Shown piece after piece: positions 1 through 8,279 of a stretch of DNA of 64,000 nucleotides. This DNA comes from Ferruginivarius sediminum (GTDB lineage: Bacteria; Pseudomonadota; Alphaproteobacteria; Kiloniellales; Rhodovibrionaceae). Both the position numbers and the translations under genes were made by a program. Position 1 is the stretch's first letter. Each line of letters starts with the position of its first letter. A model generated the notes under the pieces. The model was not told the origin of the DNA and did no database searches. It saw only the letters and a list, made by a program, of their open reading frames with translations. Location: assembly GCF_003344765.1 (NCBI RefSeq), contig NZ_QPMH01000013.1, positions 1 to 64,000 on the forward strand, read 5' to 3'.

Positions 1-90
1 GTCGCCATTGTCGCCGTCATGCGCAAGATGATCACCATCCTCAACGCCATGCTTCGCGACAACACGCCCTGGCAGCCAAAAGCGGCATGA
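1..90 (+). CDS. IS110-family transposase, C-terminal end (partial)
   Basis: The frame is open from base 1 to a TGA at 88-90. It encodes 29 residues that include VAVMRKMITILNAML and DNTPW, the typical tail of IS110/IS1111-family transposases, which use a RuvC-like DEDD domain plus a C-terminal serine domain. Only the tail is visible, so whether the element is intact cannot be judged. A palindromic repeat pair starts 14 bases after the stop. No terminal inverted repeats are seen, as is usual for IS110 proper. Confidence 0.75.
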   Translation, partial: VAIVAVMRKMITILNAMLRDNTPWQPKAA

Positions 91-103
91 TGAAAGACAG
101 TTG

Positions 104-148
104 CTCACCCTGACCCTCTCCCCCGACGCGGGGGAGAGGGAACGATAA
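104..148. repeat. REP-like palindromic repeat, unit 1
   Basis: This 45-base element begins CTCACCCTGACCCTCTCCCC and folds on CCCTCTCCCCC/GGGGGAGAGGG around a GACGC centre. A second copy lies inverted at 194-237, and two more lie at 13623-13770. Its length, palindromic core and paired inverted layout fit extragenic REP/BIME-type elements of alphaproteobacteria. Confidence 0.75.
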
Positions 149-193
149 TCGATGGGTCCCCGCGAGCCTACCGAGTAAGCTGTGCTGGCGCGT

Positions 194-237
194 TTATCGT
201 CCCCTCGCCCCGCTTGCGGGGAGAGGGACAGGGTGAG
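194..237. repeat. REP-like palindromic repeat, unit 2 (inverted)
   Basis: The reverse complement matches unit 1 almost base for base: it begins CTCACCCTGTCCCTCTCCCC and ends in the same GACGATAA-type flank. The two units are about 45 bases apart in opposite orientation. The unit lies just upstream of the gamma-glutamyltransferase-like gene and covers part of what would otherwise be an N-terminal extension of that frame. Confidence 0.75.
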
Positions 238-267
238 GGGGCCGCAAGGAAGCGAAGGGAGCGCGGG

Positions 268-1839
268 ATGACTCCTGAACCGGCCAGGACGCCGCCCGTC
301 AGCGCCGCCATTGCCGCTGGCCATCCCGCCACCGTGGAGGCCGCGGCGCGGGTATTGGCGGACGGCGGCAACGCCTTCGACGGCGCGCTGGCTGCCATGT
401 GCGCGGCCTGTGTGGCCGAACCGCTGCTGGCCTCCCTCGGCGGCGGGGGCTTCCTGATGGCGCAGCGCGCGGGTGGCGAGGCCGTGCTGTACGACTTCTT
501 CGTGGACACGCCGCGCCGCCGCCGCGAACCCGAGGAGATCGAGTTCTTCCCTGTCGATTGCGACTTCGGCCCGGCCACGCAGGAGTTCCACATCGGCCTT
601 GGCGCAATGGCGGTGCCGGGGGCCATCGCCGGCCTGTGCGCCGCGCACGAGGACCTGGCCGTGCTATCGCTGGAGCGGATCGTCGCGCCGGCGGTGGCGC
701 TTGCGCGCAGGGGCGTGACGCTTCGCCCCTTCGATGCCTACGCCGGCGGCGTGCTCACGCCGATCCTGACCTCAAGCGAAACCCTCGCCGGCCTGTTCCA
801 GGGGCGTGACGGCGCACCGCTCACGGCCGGGGACACGCTCGTCCAGTCGGAGCTTGCGGAAACCCTGGAGGCGATTGCCGAGGGCGGGGCGGCACCCTTC
901 TACGAAGGCGAGTTCGCACGGCAGCTTGCCGCCTTCTCGGCGGACCACGGCGGCCAGATCGGCGAGGCGGACCTTGGCGAATACCGTGTCGTCCGCCGCC
1001 AGCCGCTGGAACGTCCCTACCGCGACGCCCGGATCCTCACCAACCCGCCGCCGTCCTCAGGCGGTCTGCTGACCGCCTTCGCGCTGGGCCTGCTCGACAC
1101 CCTGCCGGCCGAGCGGGCCGAGGCGGAGGACTGGGTGCGCGTGCTGGCCCGCAGCATGGCGTTGACCAACAGCGCCCGCGTGGAGGCCCGGATCCACAAG
1201 ACGGACGAGACGCAGGACCCGGCGGCGCGGCTGCTGGACCCCGATTTGATGAAGCTCTACGCCGAGCGCCTCATGGGGCGCGCCTCGACCGCGCGCGGCA
1301 CGACGCACATCAGCGTGGTGGACGACGCCGGCAATGCCGCCGCGGTCAGCCTGTCGAACGGCGAAGGCTGCGGACGCGTGCTGCCCGGCACCGGCGTCCA
1401 CCTGAACAACATGCTGGGGGAAGAGGATCTGAACCCCGCCGGTTTCCACTGTTGGCAGCCCGGACAGCGGATCGCCTCGATGATGGCGCCGACGCTGATC
1501 GACCTTCCTGCGCAGGGGGTGGTTGCCCTGGGCTCCGGCGGGTCCAACCGGATCCGCACGGCGATCCAGCAGGTGGTGGTAAACCTGGTGGACCACGGCA
1601 TGAGCGCCGAGGACGCCGTGGCGGCGCCGCGCATTCACGTCGAGCGGGACCTGGTCAGCGTCGAGCCCGGCTTCCCGCAAGCCGCCGTGGATGCGTTGGC
1701 ACAGGAGGCAGAGCATCTTAAATGCTGGCCCGAACGCAACATGTTCTTCGGCGGCGTCCATGTGGCGCGGCGCGATGCGGACGGCGGGCTTTCCGCGGCC
1801 GGCGACCCTCGACGGGGCGGCGCCGCCGCGACGGTTTAG
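268..1839 (+). CDS. Gamma-glutamyltransferase family protein (Ntn-hydrolase)
   Basis: The 523-residue protein belongs to the gamma-glutamyltranspeptidase family, which cleaves gamma-glutamyl bonds such as that of glutathione after self-processing at a threonine. Visible signs are GHPATVEAAARVLADGGNAFD near the N terminus, the processing/catalytic region GTTHISVVDDAGNA (Thr345 is the likely nucleophile) and the late glycine motif GSGGSNRIRT. The ATG at 268 has AAGGGA at 255-260; a start at 214 would run through a palindromic repeat and is rejected. No signal peptide is seen, so it may act in the cytoplasm, unlike E. coli Ggt. It is shorter than secreted Ggt and its exact substrate is unknown. 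Confidence 0.85.
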   Translation: MTPEPARTPPVSAAIAAGHPATVEAAARVLADGGNAFDGALAAMCAACVAEPLLASLGGGGFLMAQRAGGEAVLYDFFVDTPRRRREPEEIEFFPVDCDFGPATQEFHIGLGAMAVPGAIAGLCAAHEDLAVLSLERIVAPAVALARRGVTLRPFDAYAGGVLTPILTSSETLAGLFQGRDGAPLTAGDTLVQSELAETLEAIAEGGAAPFYEGEFARQLAAFSADHGGQIGEADLGEYRVVRRQPLERPYRDARILTNPPPSSGGLLTAFALGLLDTLPAERAEAEDWVRVLARSMALTNSARVEARIHKTDETQDPAARLLDPDLMKLYAERLMGRASTARGTTHISVVDDAGNAAAVSLSNGEGCGRVLPGTGVHLNNMLGEEDLNPAGFHCWQPGQRIASMMAPTLIDLPAQGVVALGSGGSNRIRTAIQQVVVNLVDHGMSAEDAVAAPRIHVERDLVSVEPGFPQAAVDALAQEAEHLKCWPERNMFFGGVHVARRDADGGLSAAGDPRRGGAAATV

Positions 1840-1891
1840 ACAGACGACAAGACAAGGGGCACGTCGCCCTGCAAAGCACGGAGACGGATTC

Positions 1892-2884
1892 ATGGGACTT
1901 CTGATCTACGGGGTCTGGCACGACCAGTGGTACGATACCAAGAAACACGGCGGCCGCTTCGTGCGGCAGGAAAGCGCTTTCCGCGATTGGGTGACCGCCG
2001 ACGGCTCCAGCGGCTTCAAGGCCGAACCGGGGCGTTACCACCTGTACGTCTGCTATGCCTGTCCATGGGCGCACCGTACGCTGATCGTCCGCGCGCTGAA
2101 GGGGCTTGAGGACGTCATAAGCTACGACCCTGTCCACTGGTACATGGCCGAGAACGGCTGGGCGTTCGATGCGGAGCATCCCGACACTGTGAATGGCGCC
2201 AATTTCCTGCACGAGGTCTATACCAGGGCGAAGCCGGATTACACCGGCCGCGTCACGGTGCCGACCCTGTGGGACCGCCAACAGGGCACCATCGTGAACA
2301 ACGAGTCCGCCGAACTGATCCGGATGCTGAATACCGAGTTCAACGCCTTTGCCCGGCATCCAGAACTGGACCTCTACCCCGCCGATCTGCGCAAGGAGAT
2401 CGAGGCGGTGAACGAGCGGGTCTATCACACCGTCAACAACGGCGTTTACAAGGCCGGCTTCGCCACCACACAAGCCGCCTACGAGGAGGCCTTCGACGCG
2501 CTGTTCGACACGCTCGACTGGCTGGAGGAACGACTGGGCCGTCAGCGCTACCTCGCCGGCGACCTCCTGACCGAGGCCGACATCCGGCTGTTCACCACGC
2601 TGGTGCGCTTCGACCCCGTTTATGTCGGGCACTTCAAGTGCAACAAGCGGCGGATCGTGGACTACCCCAACCTGTGGGGCCTGACGCGGGAGATCTATCA
2701 GCTTCCCGGCGTGAAGCAGACCGTGCGCTTCGACCACATCAAGAAGCACTACTACGTCAGCCACGCCAAGGTGAACCCGACGCAGGTGGTCCCGAAGGGG
2801 CCGGACATCGACTTCGATGCACCCCACGACCGCGCCCGCCTCGGCGGACCGGGCGGCCTGCAGGCAATCGCCCGAAGCGCGTAA
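1892..2884 (+). CDS. Glutathionyl-hydroquinone reductase (xi-class glutathione S-transferase)
   Basis: The 330-residue protein resembles YqjG/PcpF/ECM4. These enzymes use glutathione to reduce glutathionyl-hydroquinones to hydroquinones in the cytosol. The thioredoxin-like domain carries YACPWAHR with the catalytic Cys57. An all-alpha GST C-terminal domain follows, with LAGDLLTEADIRLFTTLVRFDPVY split between its helices, typical of the family. The ATG at 1892 matches the family N terminus; longer in-frame extensions overlap the upstream gene and are unlikely. It lies 52 bases after the gamma-glutamyltransferase-like gene, so co-transcription and a glutathione theme are plausible. Confidence 0.92.
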   Translation: MGLLIYGVWHDQWYDTKKHGGRFVRQESAFRDWVTADGSSGFKAEPGRYHLYVCYACPWAHRTLIVRALKGLEDVISYDPVHWYMAENGWAFDAEHPDTVNGANFLHEVYTRAKPDYTGRVTVPTLWDRQQGTIVNNESAELIRMLNTEFNAFARHPELDLYPADLRKEIEAVNERVYHTVNNGVYKAGFATTQAAYEEAFDALFDTLDWLEERLGRQRYLAGDLLTEADIRLFTTLVRFDPVYVGHFKCNKRRIVDYPNLWGLTREIYQLPGVKQTVRFDHIKKHYYVSHAKVNPTQVVPKGPDIDFDAPHDRARLGGPGGLQAIARSA

Positions 2885-2892
2885 CCGTCCGC

Positions 2893-3795
2893 TCAGGCGC
2901 CGACCGGGACGCTGTCGGCCGCCTTGTGCGCCCAGTCCCCGAACGGCGTGCATTCGCCCGGCTGGCGGGCGATGTATATCTGGGCATGCAGGCTGTCACT
3001 GCTTTCCGTGCGGCTCGGGTCAAGGCCGCGGGCGCGGAGACTTTCCAGGGTCCGGGCGCGCTCGCCGTCATCGAGGAACCGCCGGTGAACGAACGGCGGT
3101 ATCGGCAGGCGCTCGACCCGAAGGCCGGCGGCTTCCAGCCTCTCGATGGCGATCCCGAAGTCGCCACCTTGCACCGGCGACATGACGAACCACGGCGCTG
3201 GCTGCCCCACGCAGGCCAGGATGCGGTCCAGCGCGTTGGGCAGGAGATGCGCGCTCGCCCCCACCTCGATGATCATGGCGCAGCGCGACAACCGCCGGGC
3301 GAGAGGCCGCGACGGCGATTCCTGCTGTAGGTCCTCCCGAAAGATCTCATCGAAAATGCCGGTCGCGTGGCCATAGGCCAACGCATAGCCGGCTTTGTCC
3401 AGCCCGGCGACATGGGGATGCGGGCCGGGTCGCCGTCTGGCCGCGAACCAGTCCCAGTCATTGTCTGCAAGTTCCAGCGTCGATAGACCCTGCATCTCCG
3501 GACTGGCGTACCGGCGCAGGACTTCGTCCAGCGTGACATCGTGGCGCAGCATCGCCGAACCGATGCCGTAGCCGCAGCCGAACTCCAGCACGACCGGCGC
3601 CACCTCGCCGCGCAGCCGCACGACCTCCGCCAGCGCGGCCCGCGCGATGGGCATTAGATGCCGGGGCGTGCCGTATCCGACCTCGCGCATCGCCCGGTAA
3701 TAGGCGCCGCAGTCCGGCTTGTCGTACAATTCCTCGAGCCGCAGCCTAGAACCCAATCCAGCCTCCCGGAACCAAGAGGGCACGCAGCCTCCCAC
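2893..3795 (-). CDS. SAM-dependent methyltransferase-like protein
   Basis: About 300 residues. The segment VVLEFGCGYGIGSAML fits motif I of class I (Rossmann) methyltransferases, which bind S-adenosylmethionine through the glycine loop. Later parts (MIIEVGASAHLLPNALDRIL and PWFVMSPVQGGDF) resemble the remaining core strands. The substrate is unknown. The listed start is a GTG without a clear ribosome-binding site, so the true start may be internal. It converges with the hydroquinone reductase gene, 8 bases apart. Confidence 0.6.
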   Translation of the reverse strand: MGGCVPSWFREAGLGSRLRLEELYDKPDCGAYYRAMREVGYGTPRHLMPIARAALAEVVRLRGEVAPVVLEFGCGYGIGSAMLRHDVTLDEVLRRYASPEMQGLSTLELADNDWDWFAARRRPGPHPHVAGLDKAGYALAYGHATGIFDEIFREDLQQESPSRPLARRLSRCAMIIEVGASAHLLPNALDRILACVGQPAPWFVMSPVQGGDFGIAIERLEAAGLRVERLPIPPFVHRRFLDDGERARTLESLRARGLDPSRTESSDSLHAQIYIARQPGECTPFGDWAHKAADSVPVGA

Positions 3796-3960
3796 TCGTC
3801 AGGCGACTGGCGGGCGCCCTTCACATCCGCCACTTGCGTAGCAATCACGGACATGATGGGCATGTCACCGTGGCGCCTTTATGGCCGGCGGGTCAGGGAT
3901 GCACCCAAGCAGGCTGCTCCATGAATGCTAAATCCGGACTGAGAGGGCCGTGAGCGGGTT

Positions 3961-4974
3961 CTAGCGGAAAAGCCGGTCGCCGTATTCGTCTTCCAGGCCC
4001 TTGTAGAGGTGCGCAACCTGCTCGGCGTAGCCGTTGTAAAGCTGTGTCGGGATACGCTCGGGGCTGGAGAAAGTGCCGATGTCGTCCATCGACTTCAGGA
4101 ACTTCTCGTTCGCCTGGCTCCAGCGCGGATGGCTGACCTTGGGGTTGACGTTCGCCCAGAAGCCATACTCGCGTGCCTGGATTTCCCACCAGAAGGTCTT
4201 CGGCATCTCCTCCACGAACGAGATGTGGACGATGCCCTTCACCGACTTGAAGCCGTACTTCCACGGCACGGCAAGACGCAGCGGCGCGCCGTTCTGCTTG
4301 GTGATCGGCTTGCCGTACATGCCGGTCGCCATGAACGCCAGCTCGTTCGTCGCCTCCGCCATGGTCAGGCCCTCGACGTACGGCCAGGGATACCACGGCG
4401 CGCGCTGGCCCGAGGCCACATCCGAATCCTCGAAGGTGACCATCTTCACGTACTTCGCCTTGGACAGCGGCCGGGCGAAATCGACCAGCGCCTTCAAGGG
4501 GAAGCCGGACCACGGCACCACGATCGACCACGCCTCCACGCAGCGGTGGCGGTAGACCCGCTCTTCCAGCGGCATCTGCTTTATCAGCTCGTCGAAGTCG
4601 ATCTCGCGCGGCTCCTCGACGAGACCGTCGATCTTCACGGTCCAGGGCCGGATCGGCAGATCCTGCGCCTTCTTCCAGATCGTCTTGGACGAGCCGAACT
4701 CGTAATAGTTGTTGTAGGTGGCGACCAGTTCCTCGCCGCTGATCGCCCGCTGTGGCGCATAGGCGTCGTTCCGCGAAACCGGGTAGAGATCGACGGTGGG
4801 GTCGCCCTCCGGCGCGCCGACCTGGGCGCGGGTTTCGAACGGCAGCCCCGCCGTCGCCGCCACGATGGAGCCTGCGGCAGCCGTTTTCAGGAAGCGGCGG
4901 CGATTGCGGAAGGCTTCCTCGTCTGTCGCCGCGCTCTCGGGCAGTTCCCAGCCCCGCCAGCGTCGAATATACAT
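3961..4974 (-). CDS. msrP: Protein-methionine-sulfoxide reductase catalytic subunit MsrP
   Basis: The 337-residue protein is a periplasmic molybdopterin enzyme that repairs oxidised methionines in envelope proteins. The N terminus has a Tat signal (RRRFLKTAA, residues 25-33) and an Ala-rich hydrophobic stretch, so it is exported folded. The molybdenum-ligating cysteine is Cys145 in YRHRCVEAWS, followed by the family motif VVPWSGFPL. In E. coli it takes electrons from the membrane haem protein MsrQ; no msrQ gene is visible nearby. It is last in a minus-strand set, 12 bases after the Sco-like gene, so thiol/copper chemistry and sulfoxide repair appear linked here. Confidence 0.95.
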   Translation of the reverse strand: MYIRRWRGWELPESAATDEEAFRNRRRFLKTAAAGSIVAATAGLPFETRAQVGAPEGDPTVDLYPVSRNDAYAPQRAISGEELVATYNNYYEFGSSKTIWKKAQDLPIRPWTVKIDGLVEEPREIDFDELIKQMPLEERVYRHRCVEAWSIVVPWSGFPLKALVDFARPLSKAKYVKMVTFEDSDVASGQRAPWYPWPYVEGLTMAEATNELAFMATGMYGKPITKQNGAPLRLAVPWKYGFKSVKGIVHISFVEEMPKTFWWEIQAREYGFWANVNPKVSHPRWSQANEKFLKSMDDIGTFSSPERIPTQLYNGYAEQVAHLYKGLEDEYGDRLFR

Positions 4975-4986
4975 TTTCGAAACTCC

Positions 4987-5658
4987 TTATTCAGCGTCCG
5001 CCCCGCCGGTGGCCAGGTGCCGGCGGATAACCTCCGCCATGGCAGCGGCCGGCAACACCGGCGGCAGAACGCTCTGCAACGTGCCCTTCGGACCCATAAG
5101 ATAGATGTACGAACCATGCTGGAAAACCGGCGAGCCGTCTATCGCATGTCCGACACGTTCGGATTCCACCTGGTATGCCTTCGCCGCCGCATCGAGCTGG
5201 GCCGGCGTTCCCGTCAGTCCCACCAGCCGGGGGTGGATCTCAGCAACCCGTTTGGCCAGCACCGCAGGCGTCTCGTCCGGGTCGATGGTGATCAGCACCG
5301 GCTGAACCTGCCGGCCCGGTTCGCCCAGCAAGTCCACCGCTTCGCTCATGCGGCGCAGGCCCAGCGGGCAGATGCCCTCGCAGCGGGCGTAGCCGAAGAA
5401 CACCAGCGTCACCCGACCCAGGAAATCCTTCTCGGTCACCGTGCGCCCGGTGTGGTCCACCAACTCGAACGAACCGCCGATGTCCAGGTCGAACGGCACG
5501 GCCGCCGGCCCCTCGCCACCCGGCTGCCATGTCGGATCGGCGGGCGCCTCGGCGTCGTGGCGATGATCCTCGTGCGCCGAGGCCACACCAATGGCTACGG
5601 CCACCAGCCCCAGGACCAAGGCGAGCGCCCCGACGAACCGATTCATCCCCGCCGTCAT
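4987..5658 (-). CDS. SCO1/SenC-family copper/thiol protein
   Basis: About 223 residues. A hydrophobic signal or anchor segment (roughly 8-28) is followed by a His-rich stretch (HEDHRHD) and a thioredoxin-fold domain. It carries the Sco motif CEGICP (Cys93, Cys97) and the distal His181 (FQHGSYIYLM), the three Cu ligands of Sco proteins. Sco proteins deliver copper to cytochrome oxidase CuA or act as thiol oxidoreductases in the periplasm. The ATG at 5658 overlaps the upstream stop (ATGA), which decides this start over a long upstream extension. No oxidase genes are near, so a thiol or copper role tied to its operon is more likely. Confidence 0.9.
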   Translation of the reverse strand: MTAGMNRFVGALALVLGLVAVAIGVASAHEDHRHDAEAPADPTWQPGGEGPAAVPFDLDIGGSFELVDHTGRTVTEKDFLGRVTLVFFGYARCEGICPLGLRRMSEAVDLLGEPGRQVQPVLITIDPDETPAVLAKRVAEIHPRLVGLTGTPAQLDAAAKAYQVESERVGHAIDGSPVFQHGSYIYLMGPKGTLQSVLPPVLPAAAMAEVIRRHLATGGADAE

Positions 5659-6209
5659 TCCTTCGAAAAGTACGCCTTGTCGGCTTCCGGCCCCAGGCCC
5701 AGCTTGCCGTCGCGCTGGATCAGCTCCTGGATGCGCGGGTCGTTGCGGAACCACTGCTTGGCCTCCTGGCTGTCCGGCTCGACGCCGTTCTCCTCCGCCC
5801 AGACCTTCTGGAAGCGGTTGGCACGCCGCCATTCGCCGTCGGGCGCCTCGCGCACGAACTGAAGCGCGAAAATCCGGTGCCCGCGGTTTTCCGCGAACAG
5901 GCCGTCGGCCACGACACGCTTGCCGCAGTAGGGCAGCAGTTCCTCCGCCGCGCCCGCGAAGCTGACCATGTTTTTCAGCGGCATTATGAGGGTGCCGTCA
6001 TCCTTCAGCAGGCCAAGCTGGCGATCGCCGTCGCCGCAATCGTCCGGGCAGTTGCCGGTCAATTCGCAGAGCACGTCCACAACCTTCGCTTCGAAGCGGG
6101 CCTCCTCCTCGCCGATCAGGCCCCAGCTCTGTGCCGCCTGCGCGGGTCCGGCCAGCAAACATGCCGCTGCCGCCAACGCACCGAATATCGCTGTCCGCAT
6201 GCCTGTCAC
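5655..6209 (-). CDS. Secreted cysteine-containing protein of unknown function
   Basis: The 184-residue protein has a signal peptide ending near LLAGPAQAA. The mature part contains a cluster CELTGNCPDDCGD (three cysteines plus acidic residues) and a later single Cys in LLPYCGKRVVADGL. I do not recognise the family. The early segment (EARFEAKVVDVLC) resembles the neighbouring secreted protein's VTGEVIDSWC, so both may share a small beta-fold with a metal- or thiol-reactive Cys site. The start is GTG at 6209 overlapping the upstream stop; an ATG at 6200 is possible. It sits between the other secreted Cys protein and the Sco-like gene with 4-base overlaps on both sides. Confidence 0.7.
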   Translation of the reverse strand: MTGMRTAIFGALAAAACLLAGPAQAAQSWGLIGEEEARFEAKVVDVLCELTGNCPDDCGDGDRQLGLLKDDGTLIMPLKNMVSFAGAAEELLPYCGKRVVADGLFAENRGHRIFALQFVREAPDGEWRRANRFQKVWAEENGVEPDSQEAKQWFRNDPRIQELIQRDGKLGLGPEADKAYFSKE

Positions 6210-6634
6210 TCCCCGAACGGCTGGACGCCGAAGGTCTCGTGAGTCTCGTTCACGATGCCTTCATCCGCCACCACAGTGTCGACTACGAGGTATTTCATGC
6301 CGTCGCGCTCGTAGAGGTCGCCGTCCACCGTGATATTGTGCGTCTGGATCTCCATGACGCGCGGATCGGCGACGTTCGTCTCGCCCTCGCCCATCTTGAG
6401 GATGAAATAGACCTCTTCCTCGCCGCTGCGAATGGCGACGGGCACGCCGCCGGCCGCGCACCACAGGGCGCACTGGTGGTGGGCGGTGCCCTGCGCATAC
6501 ATGATCTGCGTGAGATAGCACCAGCTATCGATGACCTCGCCAGTCACCTGAACGCGTTCCGCGGCCGACGCCGGGACCGCGATACCGGCAGCCAATGAAA
6601 AGGCGAGCAGGACTCTTGCGATGCCGTGCTTCAT
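6206..6634 (-). CDS. Secreted protein with Cys/His motif, unknown function
   Basis: The 142-residue protein has a clear signal peptide (MKHGIARVLLAFSLAAGIAV then PASAA). The mature part starts with VTGEVIDSWCYL, followed by HHQCALWCAAGGVPVAI. The pattern C-x(n)-HHxCxxxC is well placed to bind a metal or react with oxidants. The C-terminal half (NITVDGDLYERDGMKYLVV) looks like an OB- or beta-barrel-like small domain. I recall similar exported proteins without assigned function and claim none here. It follows the NPC-repeat gene by 85 bases and overlaps the next gene by 4 bases. Confidence 0.75.
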   Translation of the reverse strand: MKHGIARVLLAFSLAAGIAVPASAAERVQVTGEVIDSWCYLTQIMYAQGTAHHQCALWCAAGGVPVAIRSGEEEVYFILKMGEGETNVADPRVMEIQTHNITVDGDLYERDGMKYLVVDTVVADEGIVNETHETFGVQPFGE

Positions 6635-6719
6635 GTCCGTTTCCTCCGGCCCGGCCCGTCAATAAGGGAGACGGGCGGGCGCGCCGACAAATGGCGCGCC
6701 CACCCCCTCGCGCTTGCCC

Positions 6720-7040
6720 CTAGTCTGCCGCGCAGGGGTTGCACGGATTGCAGGGATTTGTCGCCGCGCACGGGTTGCACGGGTTGGCCGCCGCGCAGGG
6801 ATTGCACGGGTTTGCGGCCGCGCAAGGGTTGCACGGATTGGCTGCCGCGCAAGGATTGCACGGATTCGCCGAGGCACAGGGATTACAAGGGTTGCATGGG
6901 TTGCAGGCAGCAAGCTGCACGCCCGTCGGGCTGGCCGGCGCCTGCGCATCCGCCAGCGCGGGCGTTCCGGCGCCAGCCAGCGCGGCCGCCGTGCCGACCG
7001 CAGCCAGGGAGGAAAGGATTCGGGTGCGTCGTGTGGTCAT
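6720..7040 (-). CDS. Secreted NPC-repeat cysteine-rich protein
   Basis: The 106-residue protein begins with a basic, hydrophobic signal peptide ([16 protein letters not shown], cleavage near ALADA). A short Ala/Pro linker leads into a low-complexity tail of about 61 residues made of NPC triplets separated by AAA, ASA or AAT. I count 15 cysteines, with Asn-Pro pairs between them. The DNA repeats every 27 bases. Such a tail should bind soft metals (Cu, Zn) or act as a thiol buffer in the periplasm; no function is established here. A strong AGGAGG lies upstream of the ATG at 7040. It is the first gene of the Sco/MsrP operon. Confidence 0.85.
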   Translation of the reverse strand: MTTRRTRILSSLAAVGTAAALAGAGTPALADAQAPASPTGVQLAACNPCNPCNPCASANPCNPCAAANPCNPCAAANPCNPCAAANPCNPCAATNPCNPCNPCAAD

Positions 7041-7166
7041 GGAGAGCCTCCTATTGTTGTCCCGGCAGCCCCGCCGGACGGTCCGTAGCGGCGCGCCGAA
7101 TGCCCGCGCGCCCATATACGGCGGAGTGAATGTACAGCCTCGATGCAACGATTTGATAATCGCTTT

Positions 7167-8279
7167 TTAAAGATACGATAAAGGTGGGCTGGTTGAGCTT
7201 GGCTGCCAGGGAAGATCGATCCAGATCCGCGTCCATCCCGGCCGGCTGTCGGCGCCCACCTGTCCGCCGTGTGCCTCGACCAGGCCCTTCACGATCGCCA
7301 GCCCGATTCCCGCGCCGCCGCTCTCGCGCGAGCGGGATTTGTCGGCCCGGTAAAAGCGCTCGAATATGTGGGGCAGGTCGGCCTCGGCAATGCCCCGTCC
7401 GGTATTGGCGACCACCAATCTCACGCCCTTGCCCTGCCGCTCGACCGAGATCCGTACCTTGCCGCCGCCTCCGGCGTAACGGCGGGCATTCTGGATCAGG
7501 TTGCGCAGGACTTGCCGCAGCTTGTCCCGGTCGGCACGAAGGCTTGCGAATTCGGGTTCGCGCGGCGGATCGATCTGCAGCCACACGCCGTCGCGTTCCA
7601 GGTCGCCTCGTTCAAATTCCACTACTTCATACACCAGGGCCATCAGGTCCACAGGCTCATCGTGAAGTTCAACGCAGGCGGCATCGGCCATTGTCAGTTG
7701 ATGCAGGTCGTCCACCAGCCGCACGAGACGCAGAATTTCGGTTTGCAGCATGTCGAACGTCGGCTTCGTGGGCTCCACCACGCCATCGGCCAGGCCTTCC
7801 AGGTAGCCACGGACGTTGGTAAGCGGCGTGCGCAACTCGTGCGCGATGTCGGCCACCATGGACCGGCGCAACCGCTCCCCCTGCTCCAGCCCGGCCGCCA
7901 TGCGGTTGAACGCCTGCGCCAGGTCGCCAAGCTCATCCCGGGTCTCCACCGGCGCGCGGGCCGCGTAATCGCCGCTCGCAAGGCGTTGGGTCGCCCGCTG
8001 CATGGCGGAAAGCGGACGCAGCACCTTCCGGGTCAGCAGGAACGACAGCAGTACCGCAACGGCGATGGCCACGACGCTGGCCTGGATGAGATAGCGGTGA
8101 ACGGCGTCCACGAACATCTCGTGCGTGTCGCTGGGCGAAATGTCGTACTGCTCCATCAGCGCCGAGAAATAGTCGGCGGCCAGGTAGTCGATGGCGAGCC
8201 ACACCACCGCCATCGCCGCCACCAGGATCGGCAGGTTCACGGCCAGCAGCTTGAACAGCAGCATCCTGCGCAAGGTCAC
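7167..8279 (-). CDS. Two-component sensor histidine kinase
   Basis: The 370-residue protein has two membrane segments (about 9-33 and 66-84) around a very short periplasmic loop of roughly 33 residues. A HAMP domain follows (about 84-137), then a dimerisation domain with phospho-acceptor His147 in DIAHELRTPL. The ATPase domain shows the N box (RNLIQNARRY) and G boxes (NTGRGIAEADL, GAGIGLAIVK). The tiny sensor loop resembles BaeS/CpxA-type or membrane-sensing kinases. Its start overlaps the regulator stop (ATGA), so the two are translationally coupled. The NPC/Sco/MsrP operon follows on the same strand and is the likely target. Confidence 0.93.
   Translation of the reverse strand: MTLRRMLLFKLLAVNLPILVAAMAVVWLAIDYLAADYFSALMEQYDISPSDTHEMFVDAVHRYLIQASVVAIAVAVLLSFLLTRKVLRPLSAMQRATQRLASGDYAARAPVETRDELGDLAQAFNRMAAGLEQGERLRRSMVADIAHELRTPLTNVRGYLEGLADGVVEPTKPTFDMLQTEILRLVRLVDDLHQLTMADAACVELHDEPVDLMALVYEVVEFERGDLERDGVWLQIDPPREPEFASLRADRDKLRQVLRNLIQNARRYAGGGGKVRISVERQGKGVRLVVANTGRGIAEADLPHIFERFYRADKSRSRESGGAGIGLAIVKGLVEAHGGQVGADSRPGWTRIWIDLPWQPSSTSPPLSYL

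Noticed and set aside
214..267. Upstream in-frame start for the gamma-glutamyltransferase-like gene
   Set aside because: The extra residues are encoded by a palindromic repeat, and a good ribosome-binding site precedes the ATG at 268.
6720..6910. Short regular DNA repeats resembling a CRISPR-like or satellite array
   Set aside because: The 27-base period is codon-based and encodes the NPC repeats of a signal-peptide-bearing protein; no distinct spacers.
7149..7162. CGATT/AATCG inverted repeat between the kinase and the NPC gene as a terminator
   Set aside because: Only a 5-base, AT-containing stem; too weak for a terminator. It may still be an operator but nothing supports this directly.
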